This document shows, in pieces, positions 8,924 to 17,444 of a stretch of 64,000 nt of DNA. The DNA lies in assembly GCF_034044715.1 (NCBI RefSeq), contig NZ_JAXCLW010000002.1:806001-870000 (forward strand), in the 5' to 3' direction. How positions within the stretch are numbered: the first letter of the stretch is position 1; every line of letters begins with the position of its first letter. The DNA comes from Dongia_B soli. GTDB lineage: Bacteria > Pseudomonadota > Alphaproteobacteria > Dongiales > Dongiaceae. Below the pieces are notes generated by a model. That model saw only the letters and a program-made list of their open reading frames with translations. It was not told the DNA's origin and searched no databases. The position numbers and the translations under genes were made by a program.

Positions 8924-10051
8924 CTATGCCTGATCGAGCGGAACGGGATGCTCACCGACCACTGTGAGTTCATAACCGTCCAGGCCGATAATGGTTTTCT
9001 TGCGATTGCTGAGCAAGGTCATCTTGTGAATGCCAAGATCCAGCAGGATCTGTGCGCCAATACCATAATCGCGCAATTCCGCGCGGCCGGAACCGCTATT
9101 GGTCGCTGCATCATGCCGGGCGCGCACTGCATCGGAGAGACTGGTCGGCAGTGGTTCCCGGATCAGTACGGCGACACCACGTCCCTTCTCCGCAATGATG
9201 CGCATGGCGGTGGCCAATTCACCGGCGCGGCCGCTATCGGCATCGCCGAGCACGTCATCGAGAACGCTCATCGCATGCATGCGGACCAGGACCGGCTCGT
9301 CACCGCCGAGATCGCCTTTGACCAAAGCGACATGTTCGGAATGCGCGATTTTGTTGGTGTAGACATACATCTTGAACTCGCCGCCATGGCGGCTGTTGAA
9401 GGTCGTTTCCAACGTCCGTTCGATGATGCGATCATGCCGGCGGCGATAGGCAATGAGATCGCGGATCGTGCCGATCTTGAGCCCATGCAGCTGCGCGAAT
9501 TGCATCAAGTCGTCGCGCCGCGCCATGGTGCCATCGTCATTCATGACTTCGCAAATGACACCGGCGGGAATGAGGCCGGCCAGACGCGCAATATCGACGG
9601 CGGCTTCGGTATGGCCGGTGCGTACCAGCACGCCACCATCACGCGCCATCAGCGGAAAGATATGGCCTGGCGAGATGATGTCATGCGGACCCTTCGCAGG
9701 ATCAATGGCGACCGCCACTGTACGAGCGCGATCGAAAGCCGAAATGCCGGTCGAGATCCCTTCCCGCGCCTCGATCGATACGGTGAAGGCGGTCTGGTGG
9801 CGTGTGCCGTTGCGCTGCGCCATGAGCGGCAGACCAAGCTGTTCGACCCGCGACCGGTCCATCGCTAGGCAGATCAGGCCCCGGCCATGCTTGGCCATGA
9901 AGTTGATCGCTTCGGCGCTGGCCATCTGCGCCGGGATGACGAGGTCGCCTTCATTCTCCCGGTCCTCGTCATCGACCAGAATAAACATGCGCCCGGCCTT
10001 GGCATCCGCAATGATTTCGGATGTCGGCGACATGACCTCTTCGAAACTCAC
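8924..10051 (-). CDS. ribBX: RibBX: 3,4-dihydroxy-2-butanone-4-phosphate synthase fused to a degenerate GTP cyclohydrolase II domain
   Basis: Residues 1 to about 205 form an intact RibB domain: VDDEDRENEGDLV, the acidic metal site, FMAKHGRGLICLAM, and RTGHTEAAVDIARLAGL. The remaining 170 residues align in position with GTP cyclohydrolase II, but the zinc motif (normally C-x2-GD-x7-8-C-x-C) reads MHAMSVLDDVLGDADS with no cysteine, and the RQEGRGIGL loop is replaced by IREPLPTSLS. It should therefore make only the four-carbon riboflavin precursor. Proteins of this kind are known as RibBX in proteobacteria. A GTG start at 10051 overlaps the ribE stop and has AAGGAGG four bases upstream; an ATG at 10033 is an alternative. 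Confidence 0.9.
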   Translation of the reverse strand: MSFEEVMSPTSEIIADAKAGRMFILVDDEDRENEGDLVIPAQMASAEAINFMAKHGRGLICLAMDRSRVEQLGLPLMAQRNGTRHQTAFTVSIEAREGISTGISAFDRARTVAVAIDPAKGPHDIISPGHIFPLMARDGGVLVRTGHTEAAVDIARLAGLIPAGVICEVMNDDGTMARRDDLMQFAQLHGLKIGTIRDLIAYRRRHDRIIERTLETTFNSRHGGEFKMYVYTNKIAHSEHVALVKGDLGGDEPVLVRMHAMSVLDDVLGDADSGRAGELATAMRIIAEKGRGVAVLIREPLPTSLSDAVRARHDAATNSGSGRAELRDYGIGAQILLDLGIHKMTLLSNRKKTIIGLDGYELTVVGEHPVPLDQA

Positions 10052-10641
10052 AACGCCTCCTTGCCGAGAAGGCGGGCAACGTATCGCGCGATGAGGTCGA
10101 TTTCCAGGTTGACCCGGATGCCGGATTTGGCGACGCCGAGATTGGTGGCGGTCTGGGTGATCGGGATGATATTCACACCGAAGACCGGGCCGTTTACCTC
10201 ATTCACCGTCAGCGAAACGCCGTCGACCGTGATCGAGCCCTTGGCAGCGATGGAGCGCGCCAGATTGGCCGGTGCTTCGATATCGATGCGGGTGCTGCCG
10301 CCATCCTGGCGAATATCGGTGATCCGGCCGACGCCATCGACATGGCCGCTGACCATATGGCCGCCGAGTTCGTCGCCCAGTTTGAGCGCCCGCTCCAAAT
10401 TGACGGGGGTGCCGGCCTTCCAGTCGCCCAAGGTCGTCTTGTCGATGGTCTCGTTGCTGGCCTCGAAAGCCACCCAGCCGGGGGCTTTTTCCACCACGCT
10501 GAGGCAGATGCCGTTGCAGGCGATGGAGGCGCCAAGATCGATGCCGGCGGTGTCGAAGGCGGTGCCGATCTTCAATCGGGTGACGGCACCCGGGGTGATC
10601 TCCAGCACCTTGCCGAGATCAGTGATGATTCCAGTGAACAT
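10048..10641 (-). CDS. ribE: riboflavin synthase, alpha subunit
   Basis: Dismutates two lumazine molecules into riboflavin. The 197-residue protein has the two internal lumazine-binding repeats: MFTGIITDLGKVLEI at the start and a second copy beginning near GHMVSGHVDGVGRI, with the loop NGICLSVVEK in the first and DGVSLTVNEV in the second. The ATG at 10641 is chosen because MFTGII is the invariant family start. The stop codon overlaps the GTG of ribBX, indicating coupling. It lies 76 bp after ribD. Confidence 0.95.
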   Translation of the reverse strand: MFTGIITDLGKVLEITPGAVTRLKIGTAFDTAGIDLGASIACNGICLSVVEKAPGWVAFEASNETIDKTTLGDWKAGTPVNLERALKLGDELGGHMVSGHVDGVGRITDIRQDGGSTRIDIEAPANLARSIAAKGSITVDGVSLTVNEVNGPVFGVNIIPITQTATNLGVAKSGIRVNLEIDLIARYVARLLGKEAL

Positions 10642-10717
10642 GCCAAAAAACTCGAACGCTAGCAGATGTGAACCGCACGGCTGCGAACCGGGCGAATATG
10701 AACCAGTTGAGCCTGTC

Positions 10718-11818
10718 TTACGACAAACGGTCGTAGGTTTCCAGACACTCGCCTTGGATGATTTGCGCAGCCCGGAGGTCGAAACGGCGCATAGCTGCGA
10801 GCTGGTCGAGGCCCAACTCGCCGATGGCGGCCAAAGCATCGCCGCCGAGGATGCCTGGCGCGCGCATCCAGATGAGCCTGTCGATGGCGTCCGCTGCCAG
10901 GAAAGCTGATGCCACTTGGGCGCCGCCCTCGATCAGCAGCCGGGTCAATCCCCGCCCGCCCAAAGCCGCGAGGATTTCTTGCGGCCCGGCCTGACCAGGA
11001 AGCTCGATCACCTCGACGCCGGCAGAGCGAAAGGCCGCGAGTTGCCCGTCGCCATGAGCCGAGCCGGTCACCAGCCAAGTCGGCGTCTGGTGGGCAGTCT
11101 GGACCAGGATGCTGTCCAGGGATAGGCGCAGGCGGCGGTCCAACACGACCCGGACGGGCGATCTGTGAGCCAGTCCGGGCAGGCGGCAGGTGAGCGTCGG
11201 GTTGTCGGCCAGGGCTGAGCCCGACCCAACCAGGATGGCGTCGTAGCTGGCCCGCAACAGATGGCCGCGCTGCCGAGATGCCGTTCCGGTGATCCATTGG
11301 CTTTCGCCTGACCGCGTGGCGATGCGGCCATCCAACGTAGTGGCCAGTTTCAGCGCGGCCAGTGGCTGGCCCTGGCGGATGCGTTTCAGAAATCCGGCAT
11401 TCAGCCGGTCTGCCTCAGCCTGAAGGACCCCCTCGGTGACGTCGATGCCAGCTTCCCGCAATAGCGCGAGGCCGCGCCCCGAGACGCGTGGATCAGGATC
11501 GCCCAAGGCGACGACACAGCGCTTGATGCCTGCGGCAATCAGGGCCTCAGCGCAAGGCGGTGTCTTGCCGTAATGCGAACAAGGTTCCAGGGTGACATAG
11601 GCGGTGCCGCCGCGCGCTGCCATACCGGCCTGGCGCAGGGCCTCGGTTTCGGCATGCGGGCGCCCGCCCGGCTGGGTATGCCCCCGGCCGACGACATGAC
11701 CTGTCGGATCGGTAATGACACAGCCGACCGCTGGATTGGGCCAGACACGTCCCAGGCCACGAGCCGCCAGACTGAGGGCGGCGCGCATATGGCCCAGGTC
11801 GGTTTCAGTCGTGGTCAC
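10718..11818 (-). CDS. ribD: bifunctional riboflavin-specific deaminase/reductase
   Basis: Catalyses the deamination and side-chain reduction steps of riboflavin synthesis. The N-terminal deaminase domain (about 1-150) has the zinc site HAETEAL and PCSHYGKTPPC; the C-terminal domain (about 155-366) is the NADPH-dependent reductase, with LKLATTLDGRIATRSGESQW and GGRGLTRLLIEGGAQVASAF. The GTG at 11818 gives 366 residues, the usual length, and the opening VTTTETDLGHMRAALSLAAR fits the family. It overlaps the end of nrdR by 14 bp. An ATG at 11788 would remove ten residues. Confidence 0.93.
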   Translation of the reverse strand: MTTTETDLGHMRAALSLAARGLGRVWPNPAVGCVITDPTGHVVGRGHTQPGGRPHAETEALRQAGMAARGGTAYVTLEPCSHYGKTPPCAEALIAAGIKRCVVALGDPDPRVSGRGLALLREAGIDVTEGVLQAEADRLNAGFLKRIRQGQPLAALKLATTLDGRIATRSGESQWITGTASRQRGHLLRASYDAILVGSGSALADNPTLTCRLPGLAHRSPVRVVLDRRLRLSLDSILVQTAHQTPTWLVTGSAHGDGQLAAFRSAGVEVIELPGQAGPQEILAALGGRGLTRLLIEGGAQVASAFLAADAIDRLIWMRAPGILGGDALAAIGELGLDQLAAMRRFDLRAAQIIQGECLETYDRLS

Positions 11819-12266
11819 CGCCGCCAATTTTGCCGACGAAGGTTTCGAAATCCTTGGCCTCGCGGAAATTACGATAGACCGAGGCGAAACGGACATAGGC
11901 GACCTTATCCAGGCTCGCCAAGGCATCCATCACCGCCTCGCCGATCATGCCGGTGGGAATTTCAGTTTCGCCCGAGCTTTCCAGCCGGCGCACTATGCCG
12001 TTCACCACCCGCTCCAGCCTTTCGGCATCGACCGGGCGTTTGCGCAGGCTGATTTGCATGGAGCGCAGCAGTTTTTCGCGGTCGAAGGGCTCGCGCTGCC
12101 CATTGGTCTTCACCACGATCAGCTCGCGCAGCTGCACGCGCTCGAAGGTGGTGAAACGGGCACCGCAATTGGTGCATTGCCGCCGTCTGCGGATCGCCGA
12201 ATTATCGTCGGTCGGTCTGGAATCCTTGACCTGCGTATCTTCGTTTCCGCAGAACGGACAGCGCAT
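11805..12266 (-). CDS. nrdR: transcriptional repressor NrdR
   Basis: ATP/dATP-sensing repressor of ribonucleotide reductase genes. The 153-residue protein has the zinc ribbon MRCPFCGNEDTQVKDSR with a second pair QCTNCG (cysteines 3, 6, 31, 34), the basic RRRR stretch and an ATP-cone domain (about 49-139) with VVKTNGQREPFDREKLLRS. It starts 35 bp after glyA and overlaps ribD, the usual alphaproteobacterial order glyA-nrdR-ribD. No NrdR box pair is evident in the window. Confidence 0.97.
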   Translation of the reverse strand: MRCPFCGNEDTQVKDSRPTDDNSAIRRRRQCTNCGARFTTFERVQLRELIVVKTNGQREPFDREKLLRSMQISLRKRPVDAERLERVVNGIVRRLESSGETEIPTGMIGEAVMDALASLDKVAYVRFASVYRNFREAKDFETFVGKIGGGDHD

Positions 12267-12301
12267 GCATTACCCCCTCTTACACTGCGCCCGCAGTGCG
12301 A

Positions 12302-13594
12302 TTACCGGTAAACCGGGAACCGCTTGCAGAGCGCACGAACCTCTTCACGCACGGCCTTTTCGACCGCGCTGTTGTCGCTTGGATTGGCCACCAGACCGTC
12401 GAGCACCCGAACGATCATCTGGCCGACCTGCTTGAACTCCGCCGGACCGAAGCCGCGCGACGTGGCCGCCGGCGTGCCGAGACGGATGCCGGAGGTGATG
12501 GCCGGCTTTTCCGGATCGTACGGGATGCCGTTCTTGTTGCAGGTGATACCCGCTTCCTCGAGGCTGTGTTCCGACGCCTTGCCGGTCAGCTTCTTCGGCC
12601 GGAGATCAACCAGCATCAGATGGTTGTCGGTACCGCCGGTGGTGATGGCGAGACCGCCTTCGACCAGCGTCTGCGCGAGAACCTTGGCGTTCTCGACCAC
12701 GGTCGCGATGTAGTCCTTGAATTCCGGCTTCAGCGCTTCGCCGAAAGCCACCGCCTTGCCAGCGATGACATGCATCAGCGGGCCGCCTTGCAGGCCAGGG
12801 AAGACGGCGGAGTTGAACTTCTTGCCCAAATCCTCGTCATTGGTAAGGAGCATGCCGCCGCGCGGGCCGCGCAGGGTTTTGTGCGTCGTCGTGGTCACGA
12901 CATGCGCGTATGGCAACGGGCTCGGATGCGCACCGGTCGCGACAAGACCGGCGAAATGGGCCATGTCGACCATGAAATAGGCGCCGATCGAATCCGCGAT
13001 CTTGCGGAAGCGCTCGAAGTCCCAGATGCGGGGATAGGCGGAACCGCCGGCCAGGATCAGCTTGGGCTTGTGTTCCTTGGCCAGCTTCTCGACCTCATCC
13101 ATGTCAATTCGCTGGGTATCCTCGCGCACCGTATAGGGCGCGACCTTGAACCACTTGCCCGACTGGTTGACCGGCGAACCATGGGTCAGGTGACCGCCAG
13201 CGGCCAGATTGAGGCCCATGAACGTGTCGCCCGGCTGCAGCAGCGCGAAGAAAGCCGCCTGGTTGGCCTGGGCGCCGGAATGCGGCTGCACATTGGCATA
13301 GGCGCAGTTGAACAGCTTCTTGGCGCGGTCGATCGCCAATTGCTCGGCGATATCGACGAATTCGCAGCCACCGTAATAGCGCTTGCCGGGATAGCCTTCG
13401 GCATATTTGTTGGTGAGGACAGAACCTTGAGCCTCCAGCACAGCCTTCGAGACGATGTTCTCCGAGGCGATCAGCTCAATCTGATCCTGCTGCCGGAACA
13501 GTTCTTTGCCGATCGCGGCATTCAGCTCGGGATCGCGCTCAGCCAAAGAACCGGTAAAAAAGCCGGGCATGGGGGTATAGGAAGAATTGGCCAT
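12302..13594 (-). CDS. glyA: serine hydroxymethyltransferase
   Basis: PLP enzyme that interconverts serine and glycine and charges tetrahydrofolate with one-carbon units. The 430-residue protein has the N-terminal ELIASENIVSKAVLEAQGS, NVQPHSGAQANQAAFFALL, the cofactor aspartate in YFMVDMAHFAGLVATG and the PLP lysine at 239 in VTTTTHKTLRGPRGG. Length is standard. It follows rpiB by 54 bp on the same strand and leads into nrdR. Confidence 0.97.
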   Translation of the reverse strand: MANSSYTPMPGFFTGSLAERDPELNAAIGKELFRQQDQIELIASENIVSKAVLEAQGSVLTNKYAEGYPGKRYYGGCEFVDIAEQLAIDRAKKLFNCAYANVQPHSGAQANQAAFFALLQPGDTFMGLNLAAGGHLTHGSPVNQSGKWFKVAPYTVREDTQRIDMDEVEKLAKEHKPKLILAGGSAYPRIWDFERFRKIADSIGAYFMVDMAHFAGLVATGAHPSPLPYAHVVTTTTHKTLRGPRGGMLLTNDEDLGKKFNSAVFPGLQGGPLMHVIAGKAVAFGEALKPEFKDYIATVVENAKVLAQTLVEGGLAITTGGTDNHLMLVDLRPKKLTGKASEHSLEEAGITCNKNGIPYDPEKPAITSGIRLGTPAATSRGFGPAEFKQVGQMIVRVLDGLVANPSDNSAVEKAVREEVRALCKRFPVYR

Positions 13595-13648
13595 GTTGTG
13601 ACGTCCTTGTCGCGTTCTAACCTGTTGGGCCTGCGCCTTTTTTGGGGA

Positions 13649-14089
13649 TTAGCCCAATTTGGCGACGCGATTTTGGTGCCGACCTCCCTCAAAATCTGTC
13701 GTCAAAAACACCTTCAGACAATCCTTAGCGACATCCACTCCGATAAGCCGCTCGCCCAGGCAAAGTACATTGGCATCGTTATGCAGACGGCACAGCCGCG
13801 CACCGAGAGCGTCATGCACCAGAGCAGCGCGGATATGCTTGTGCCGGTTTGCCGCGATCGAAATCCCAATGCCTGAACCGCAGATCAGCACGCCGCGTTG
13901 CGCCCGTCCCTCGCCCAAAGCCGCTGCCAGCGCATTGGCGAAATCCGGATAATCGACCGGCGCATTGCTGGCGGGGCCGAGATCGAGCACTGCGCAGCCG
14001 AGGCTCTCAAGCTCCGGCTTCAACACCTCCTTGAGGGTGAAACCGCCGTGATCGCTGGCGATGGCAATGGCTTCCGAACGGTCTGGCAT
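13649..14089 (-). CDS. rpiB: ribose 5-phosphate isomerase B
   Basis: Interconverts ribose 5-phosphate and ribulose 5-phosphate, the latter a riboflavin precursor. The 146-residue RpiB/LacAB-type protein has the opening IAIASDHGGFTLKEVL, the LGPASNAPVDYPDFAN segment and the catalytic loop VLICGSGIGISIAANRH with Cys70. It is the first gene of the rpiB-glyA-nrdR-rib run, so a promoter is expected in the 90 bp upstream of 14089, though I see no clear one. Confidence 0.95.
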   Translation of the reverse strand: MPDRSEAIAIASDHGGFTLKEVLKPELESLGCAVLDLGPASNAPVDYPDFANALAAALGEGRAQRGVLICGSGIGISIAANRHKHIRAALVHDALGARLCRLHNDANVLCLGERLIGVDVAKDCLKVFLTTDFEGGRHQNRVAKLG

Positions 14090-14177
14090 GGTCCTTTAAC
14101 GAAATCCGGCAATAGATTGATAAGAACGGCCGCTACCATATCTCCCCCGCACCCTCGCCGCCAACCACAATCTATCG

Positions 14178-14209
14178 AAAAAAGAAGCCCGGGATTGCTC
14201 CCGGGCTTC
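14178..14209 (-). terminator. rho-independent terminator of livK (liv system 1)
   Basis: Reading on the minus strand, a 10-bp perfect stem GAAGCCCGGG (14200-14209 with 14184-14193) with a six-base loop is followed by six T (14178-14183). It lies 25 bp after the livK stop and ends the liv operon before rpiB. Confidence 0.93.
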
Positions 14210-14233
14210 GGCCATTCCCGATGGGAAACTGGC

Positions 14234-15370
14234 TTACATCGTTGGTTCCTGGGCTGCCTTGCCATTGTGATAGACATACCAGGCATAGTTGACCTTGGTC
14301 AGGTCACCCTTCTCGTCCCAGGACAGCTCGCCGATCACGGTCGGAATCGGACCGCTGCGCAGCGCGGCGGCCACCTTCTCGCCATCGGTGGTGCCGGCCT
14401 TGGTGGCGGCCGCCGCCCAGGCCTGAACCGCCGCATAGCTGTTCAGGGTGTAACCTTCCGGCTCGTAGTTCGCCGCGCGGAATTCGGCGACGGCGTCCTT
14501 GGCAGACGCCAGATTGACCGCCGAGGCGCCATCGCTGTAGCGCAGGCCTTCGCCCGCCGGGCCGGAGATCGACCAGAATTCCTGGGTGTTGAGGGCGTCG
14601 GCCGAGATGAAGTCAGCCTTGAAACCCTGTTCCCGGGCCTGGCGGACCATGAGGCCCACGTCATTGTGATAACCGCCGATATAGACGGCATCGATCTTGG
14701 CTTCCTTCATCTTGGAGATGAGGGCCGAGAAATCCTTTTCCTTCTGCGTGTAGGTTTCACGCAGGGCAGTCTTGTGACCGGAGCTTTCCATGTTCTTTTG
14801 GGTTTCGTTGGCGAGACCCTGCCCATAAGCCGACTTGTCGTCGAGGATGGCGACATTCTTGCCGGTATAGGTCTTGGCCAGCCAGGGGCCAGCGAACTTG
14901 CCCTGGGCATCGTCACGGCCGCAGGTGCGGAAAATCGTGGTCACACCCTTCTTCGCCGGGGCTTCCGTGAAGTCCGGATTGGTCGAAGCCGGCGTGATCT
15001 GAACGATGCCTTCCTCCGCATAGACATCCGAGGCGGGGATAGACGAACCCGAGCAGAAATGGCCAGCCACGAAGACCGCGCCCTTCTTCACGAGATCATT
15101 GGCCACCTGGACGGCCTGCTTCGGATCGCATTGATCGTCGCCGATTTCCAGCTTCAACTGCTTGCCGAGCACCCCACCCTTGGCATTGATGTCCTTCACC
15201 GCCATCTCAGAGCCGCGGCGCAACTGTTCGCCGAAAGCTGCAAGGTCACCCGTCATCGGACCAGCAACGGCGATGGTGATGTCATCCGCCTTGGCCGAAG
15301 GGCCAAAGGCAAACGCCCCTACGGCAAGAGCCGCAGCGAGCGCCGTCGTGGTTGCGAATTTTTTCAACAT
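14234..15370 (-). CDS. livK: branched-chain amino acid ABC transporter, periplasmic binding protein
   Basis: Periplasmic binding protein of the Leu/Ile/Val type I fold. A Sec signal peptide (about 1-28, ending SAKADD) precedes the mature start ITIAVAGPMTGDLAAFGEQL. Further family features are GGVLGKQLKLEIGDDQCDP, VAGHFCSGSSIPASDVYAEE and TFRT-like RTCGRDDAQG. Two cysteine pairs suggest disulfides. It is the last gene of the livHMGF run, separated by 159 bp and a palindrome, and is closed by a strong terminator, so it may be expressed both alone and with the operon. Exact ligand specificity cannot be read from sequence. Confidence 0.92.
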   Translation of the reverse strand: MLKKFATTTALAAALAVGAFAFGPSAKADDITIAVAGPMTGDLAAFGEQLRRGSEMAVKDINAKGGVLGKQLKLEIGDDQCDPKQAVQVANDLVKKGAVFVAGHFCSGSSIPASDVYAEEGIVQITPASTNPDFTEAPAKKGVTTIFRTCGRDDAQGKFAGPWLAKTYTGKNVAILDDKSAYGQGLANETQKNMESSGHKTALRETYTQKEKDFSALISKMKEAKIDAVYIGGYHNDVGLMVRQAREQGFKADFISADALNTQEFWSISGPAGEGLRYSDGASAVNLASAKDAVAEFRAANYEPEGYTLNSYAAVQAWAAAATKAGTTDGEKVAAALRSGPIPTVIGELSWDEKGDLTKVNYAWYVYHNGKAAQEPTM

Positions 15371-15398
15371 GTCTCCCTCACGTCAAACTGGGTTGACA

Positions 15399-15416
15399 CT
15401 TGACCGCACGGTCAAG
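15399..15416. promoter_or_regulatory. palindrome CTTGACCG-CA-CGGTCAAG upstream of livK
   Basis: Perfect 8-bp arms with a 2-bp spacer, 29-46 bp upstream of the livK ATG. TTGACC/GGTCAA half-sites recur around it (GGTTGACA at 15391-15398, GGTCAA again near 15449). It may be an operator, or a hairpin in the livK leader or at the 3' end of the preceding transcript. No T-run follows, so it is not a simple terminator. Confidence 0.45.
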
Positions 15417-15529
15417 CTGACCAGCATCTTCTCGCTGATCTGCAACCGGGTCAACCGATACCGGCTGCGTTTTCCACCAGGACGACGCCGTTTTCGGGGC
15501 GCCGGCCGCTTTTCCTCCCGTTAACCAGC

Positions 15530-15874
15530 TCAACTGCCAGTGGTAGCCTTTTCCCGCCAGGATATCAGCCCGGATCGCTCATAAAGCCAGGGATACTGCC
15601 AGACCATTTTGCGCGCTTGGGTTATGCGATAGGCGAAGAGCGCGATGCCGACGATGACGACGGCATCGAGCACATATTGCTTCCAATCGCTCCAGGAGCC
15701 GCCAAACAGCGCACCGTCGAAAAATCGGTTGGCGGCCGCCAGCAGCAACCCGTAGGGCACATTCTGCCACATTGGGCGCCAGGTCTCGGCAATCGCCTGT
15801 CCCATCATGAAGGATGCGCCGCCGAACAGAATGACGGTCAGACCGATAAAAACGTAGATATTGAACTCAGCCAT
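15530..15874 (-). CDS. small membrane protein of the liv operon (DUF6867-like)
   Basis: A 114-residue protein with three hydrophobic segments: about 5-27, a middle segment around YGLLLAAANRFFDGALFGG, and about 68-84 (DAVVIVGIALFAYRI). The tail is basic and aromatic (ARKMVWQYPWLYERSGL). It begins 15 bp after livF inside the liv operon. I recall a family of such proteins next to alphaproteobacterial liv genes, labelled DUF6867, but cannot confirm the number. Function is unknown; position suggests a role with this transporter. Confidence 0.7.
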   Translation of the reverse strand: MAEFNIYVFIGLTVILFGGASFMMGQAIAETWRPMWQNVPYGLLLAAANRFFDGALFGGSWSDWKQYVLDAVVIVGIALFAYRITQARKMVWQYPWLYERSGLISWREKATTGS

Positions 15875-15889
15875 GATCGCGCCCGCCCA

Positions 15890-16597
15890 TTAATGTCCCT
15901 CGAGATACGCGCTGCGCACCTCGGCATTGCTCAGCAGTTCCCGCCCGGTGCCGGACAGCGTGATCTTGCCGTTCACCATGACATAGCCGCGATGGGCCAG
16001 CTTCAGAGCGTGATTGGCATTCTGTTCGACCAGAAAAACCGTGACGCGCTGCTGCTGGTTGATCTCCCGAATGATCTGAAAGATCTGTTTGACGATCAGC
16101 GGCGCCAGACCCAAGGACGGCTCATCGAGTAGCAGGAGGCGTGGCCGGCTCATCAAGGCGCGAGCGATGGCCAGCATCTGCTGTTCGCCGCCGGAAAGTG
16201 TACCGCCCCTCTGCTGCTGCCGTTCGCGCAGCCGGGGAAATATCTGGAAGACCCGCTCCAGATCCTCATCGAAATGTTTCGGGTCGGTGGTGATGCCGCC
16301 CATCCGCAGATTTTCCAGCACGCTCATGCGCGGAAAAATTCGCCGGCCTTCGGGCGATTGCGCGATGCCGAGACGCATGATCTCGTAGGTCGGCTTGCGG
16401 GTGATGTCCTTGCCTTCGAAGACGATGCTGCCGTGACGCGCCTGGGGCGTGCCGCAGATGCTCATCAACAAGGTTGATTTGCCCGCCCCGTTGGCGCCGA
16501 TCAACGTGACGATCTCACCCTCCTCGACATCGATGTCGACGCCTTTGAGAGCTTCGATATGGCCATAGAATGTCCGAACGCCGGAAATCTTGAGCAT
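15890..16597 (-). CDS. livF: branched-chain amino acid ABC transporter ATP-binding protein LivF
   Basis: One of two ATPases that power the importer. The 235-residue protein has Walker A GANGAGKSTL, the Q-loop region with SPEGRRIFPRMSVLENLRMG typical of LivF, the signature LSGGEQQMLAIARALMSRP, Walker B LLLLDEPSLGLAP and the switch His in VFLVEQNANHAL. It begins 13 bp after livG. The segment EGRRIFPRMSV distinguishes LivF from LivG. Confidence 0.96.
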   Translation of the reverse strand: MLKISGVRTFYGHIEALKGVDIDVEEGEIVTLIGANGAGKSTLLMSICGTPQARHGSIVFEGKDITRKPTYEIMRLGIAQSPEGRRIFPRMSVLENLRMGGITTDPKHFDEDLERVFQIFPRLRERQQQRGGTLSGGEQQMLAIARALMSRPRLLLLDEPSLGLAPLIVKQIFQIIREINQQQRVTVFLVEQNANHALKLAHRGYVMVNGKITLSGTGRELLSNAEVRSAYLEGH

Positions 16598-16610
16598 GGC
16601 GATCTGATCC

Positions 16611-17444
16611 CTATTCCTTTTCTTCTTCGCCGAGATAGGCGCGGATCACCGCCGGATCGGCTCGGATCTCGGCCGGCGTTCCGTCGGCGATCTTACGGCC
16701 GTAATCCAGGACGACGATGTGATCGCAGATTCCCATCACCACGCTCATATCATGTTCGATCAGCAGGATGCCGATACCGAACTCGTCGCGGATCGATCGC
16801 AGCAATGTATTGAGCTCAGCTGATTCACGCGGGTTGAGACCGGCCGCCGGCTCGTCGAGGCAGAGCAGGACCGGCTCCGTGCACATGGCGCGGGCGATCT
16901 CCAAACGCCGCTGGGCGCCATAAGGAAGGCTGCCGGCGGGTTCATCGGCGAGATGCGTGAGGCCGACCCGGTCCAGCCAATGCACGGCCAGATCCCGTGC
17001 TGCTTTTTCTGCCCGGTTGAAGCTCGGTAAGCCGAACAGGCCAAGGAAGGTATAGCCTGAAGCACGCATCAGCTTGTTGTGCTGCGCCACCATCAGGTTC
17101 TCCAGCACGGACATGCCGGTGAAAAGGCGGATATTCTGGAAAGTCCTCGCCACCCTTGCCTGCTGCCCGATCCTGAAGCCTTCCATTTGTTCGAGCAGCA
17201 TCGTCGGGCGATCCGCGGCGGCAAGCGTCAGGCGGCCGACGGTCGGTTTGTAGAAACCGGTGATGCAGTTGAAGAGGGTTGTCTTACCGGCGCCGTTCGG
17301 CCCGATCACGCCGGTGATTCCCCGATGCGCGGCTGCGAAAGACACGTCATCGATGGCGACCAGGCCGCCGAAACGCATGGTCAGGTGTTCAACCGTGAGA
17401 AGCGGCGTGGCCGGATCAGTCATTTGCTGCAGGGCTGCGTTCAT
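16611..17444 (-). CDS. livG: branched-chain amino acid ABC transporter ATP-binding protein LivG
   Basis: Second ATPase of the importer. The 277-residue protein has Walker A GPNGAGKTTLFNCITGFYKP, ARTFQNIRLFTGMSVLENLM, a signature in the form GSLPYGAQRRLEIARAMC, Walker B LLCLDEPAAGLNP and the C-terminal GTPAEIRADPAVIRAYLGEE that marks LivG. It overlaps the livM stop by 4 bp (ATGA), indicating translational coupling. An N-terminal leader of about 15 residues precedes the ABC domain. Confidence 0.96.
   Translation of the reverse strand: MNAALQQMTDPATPLLTVEHLTMRFGGLVAIDDVSFAAAHRGITGVIGPNGAGKTTLFNCITGFYKPTVGRLTLAAADRPTMLLEQMEGFRIGQQARVARTFQNIRLFTGMSVLENLMVAQHNKLMRASGYTFLGLFGLPSFNRAEKAARDLAVHWLDRVGLTHLADEPAGSLPYGAQRRLEIARAMCTEPVLLCLDEPAAGLNPRESAELNTLLRSIRDEFGIGILLIEHDMSVVMGICDHIVVLDYGRKIADGTPAEIRADPAVIRAYLGEEEKE

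Noticed and set aside
10642..10717. Possible FMN riboswitch within the riboflavin gene run
   Set aside because: The gaps in the run are too short and none has the conserved FMN-element boxes.
12296..13876. 526-codon open frame opposite glyA and rpiB
   Set aside because: It spans two well-identified genes and their gap on the other strand, and the translated sequence has no recognisable domain.
13898..15403. 501-codon open frame opposite livK
   Set aside because: It is antisense to livK and crosses its terminator and the rpiB start; no domain features.
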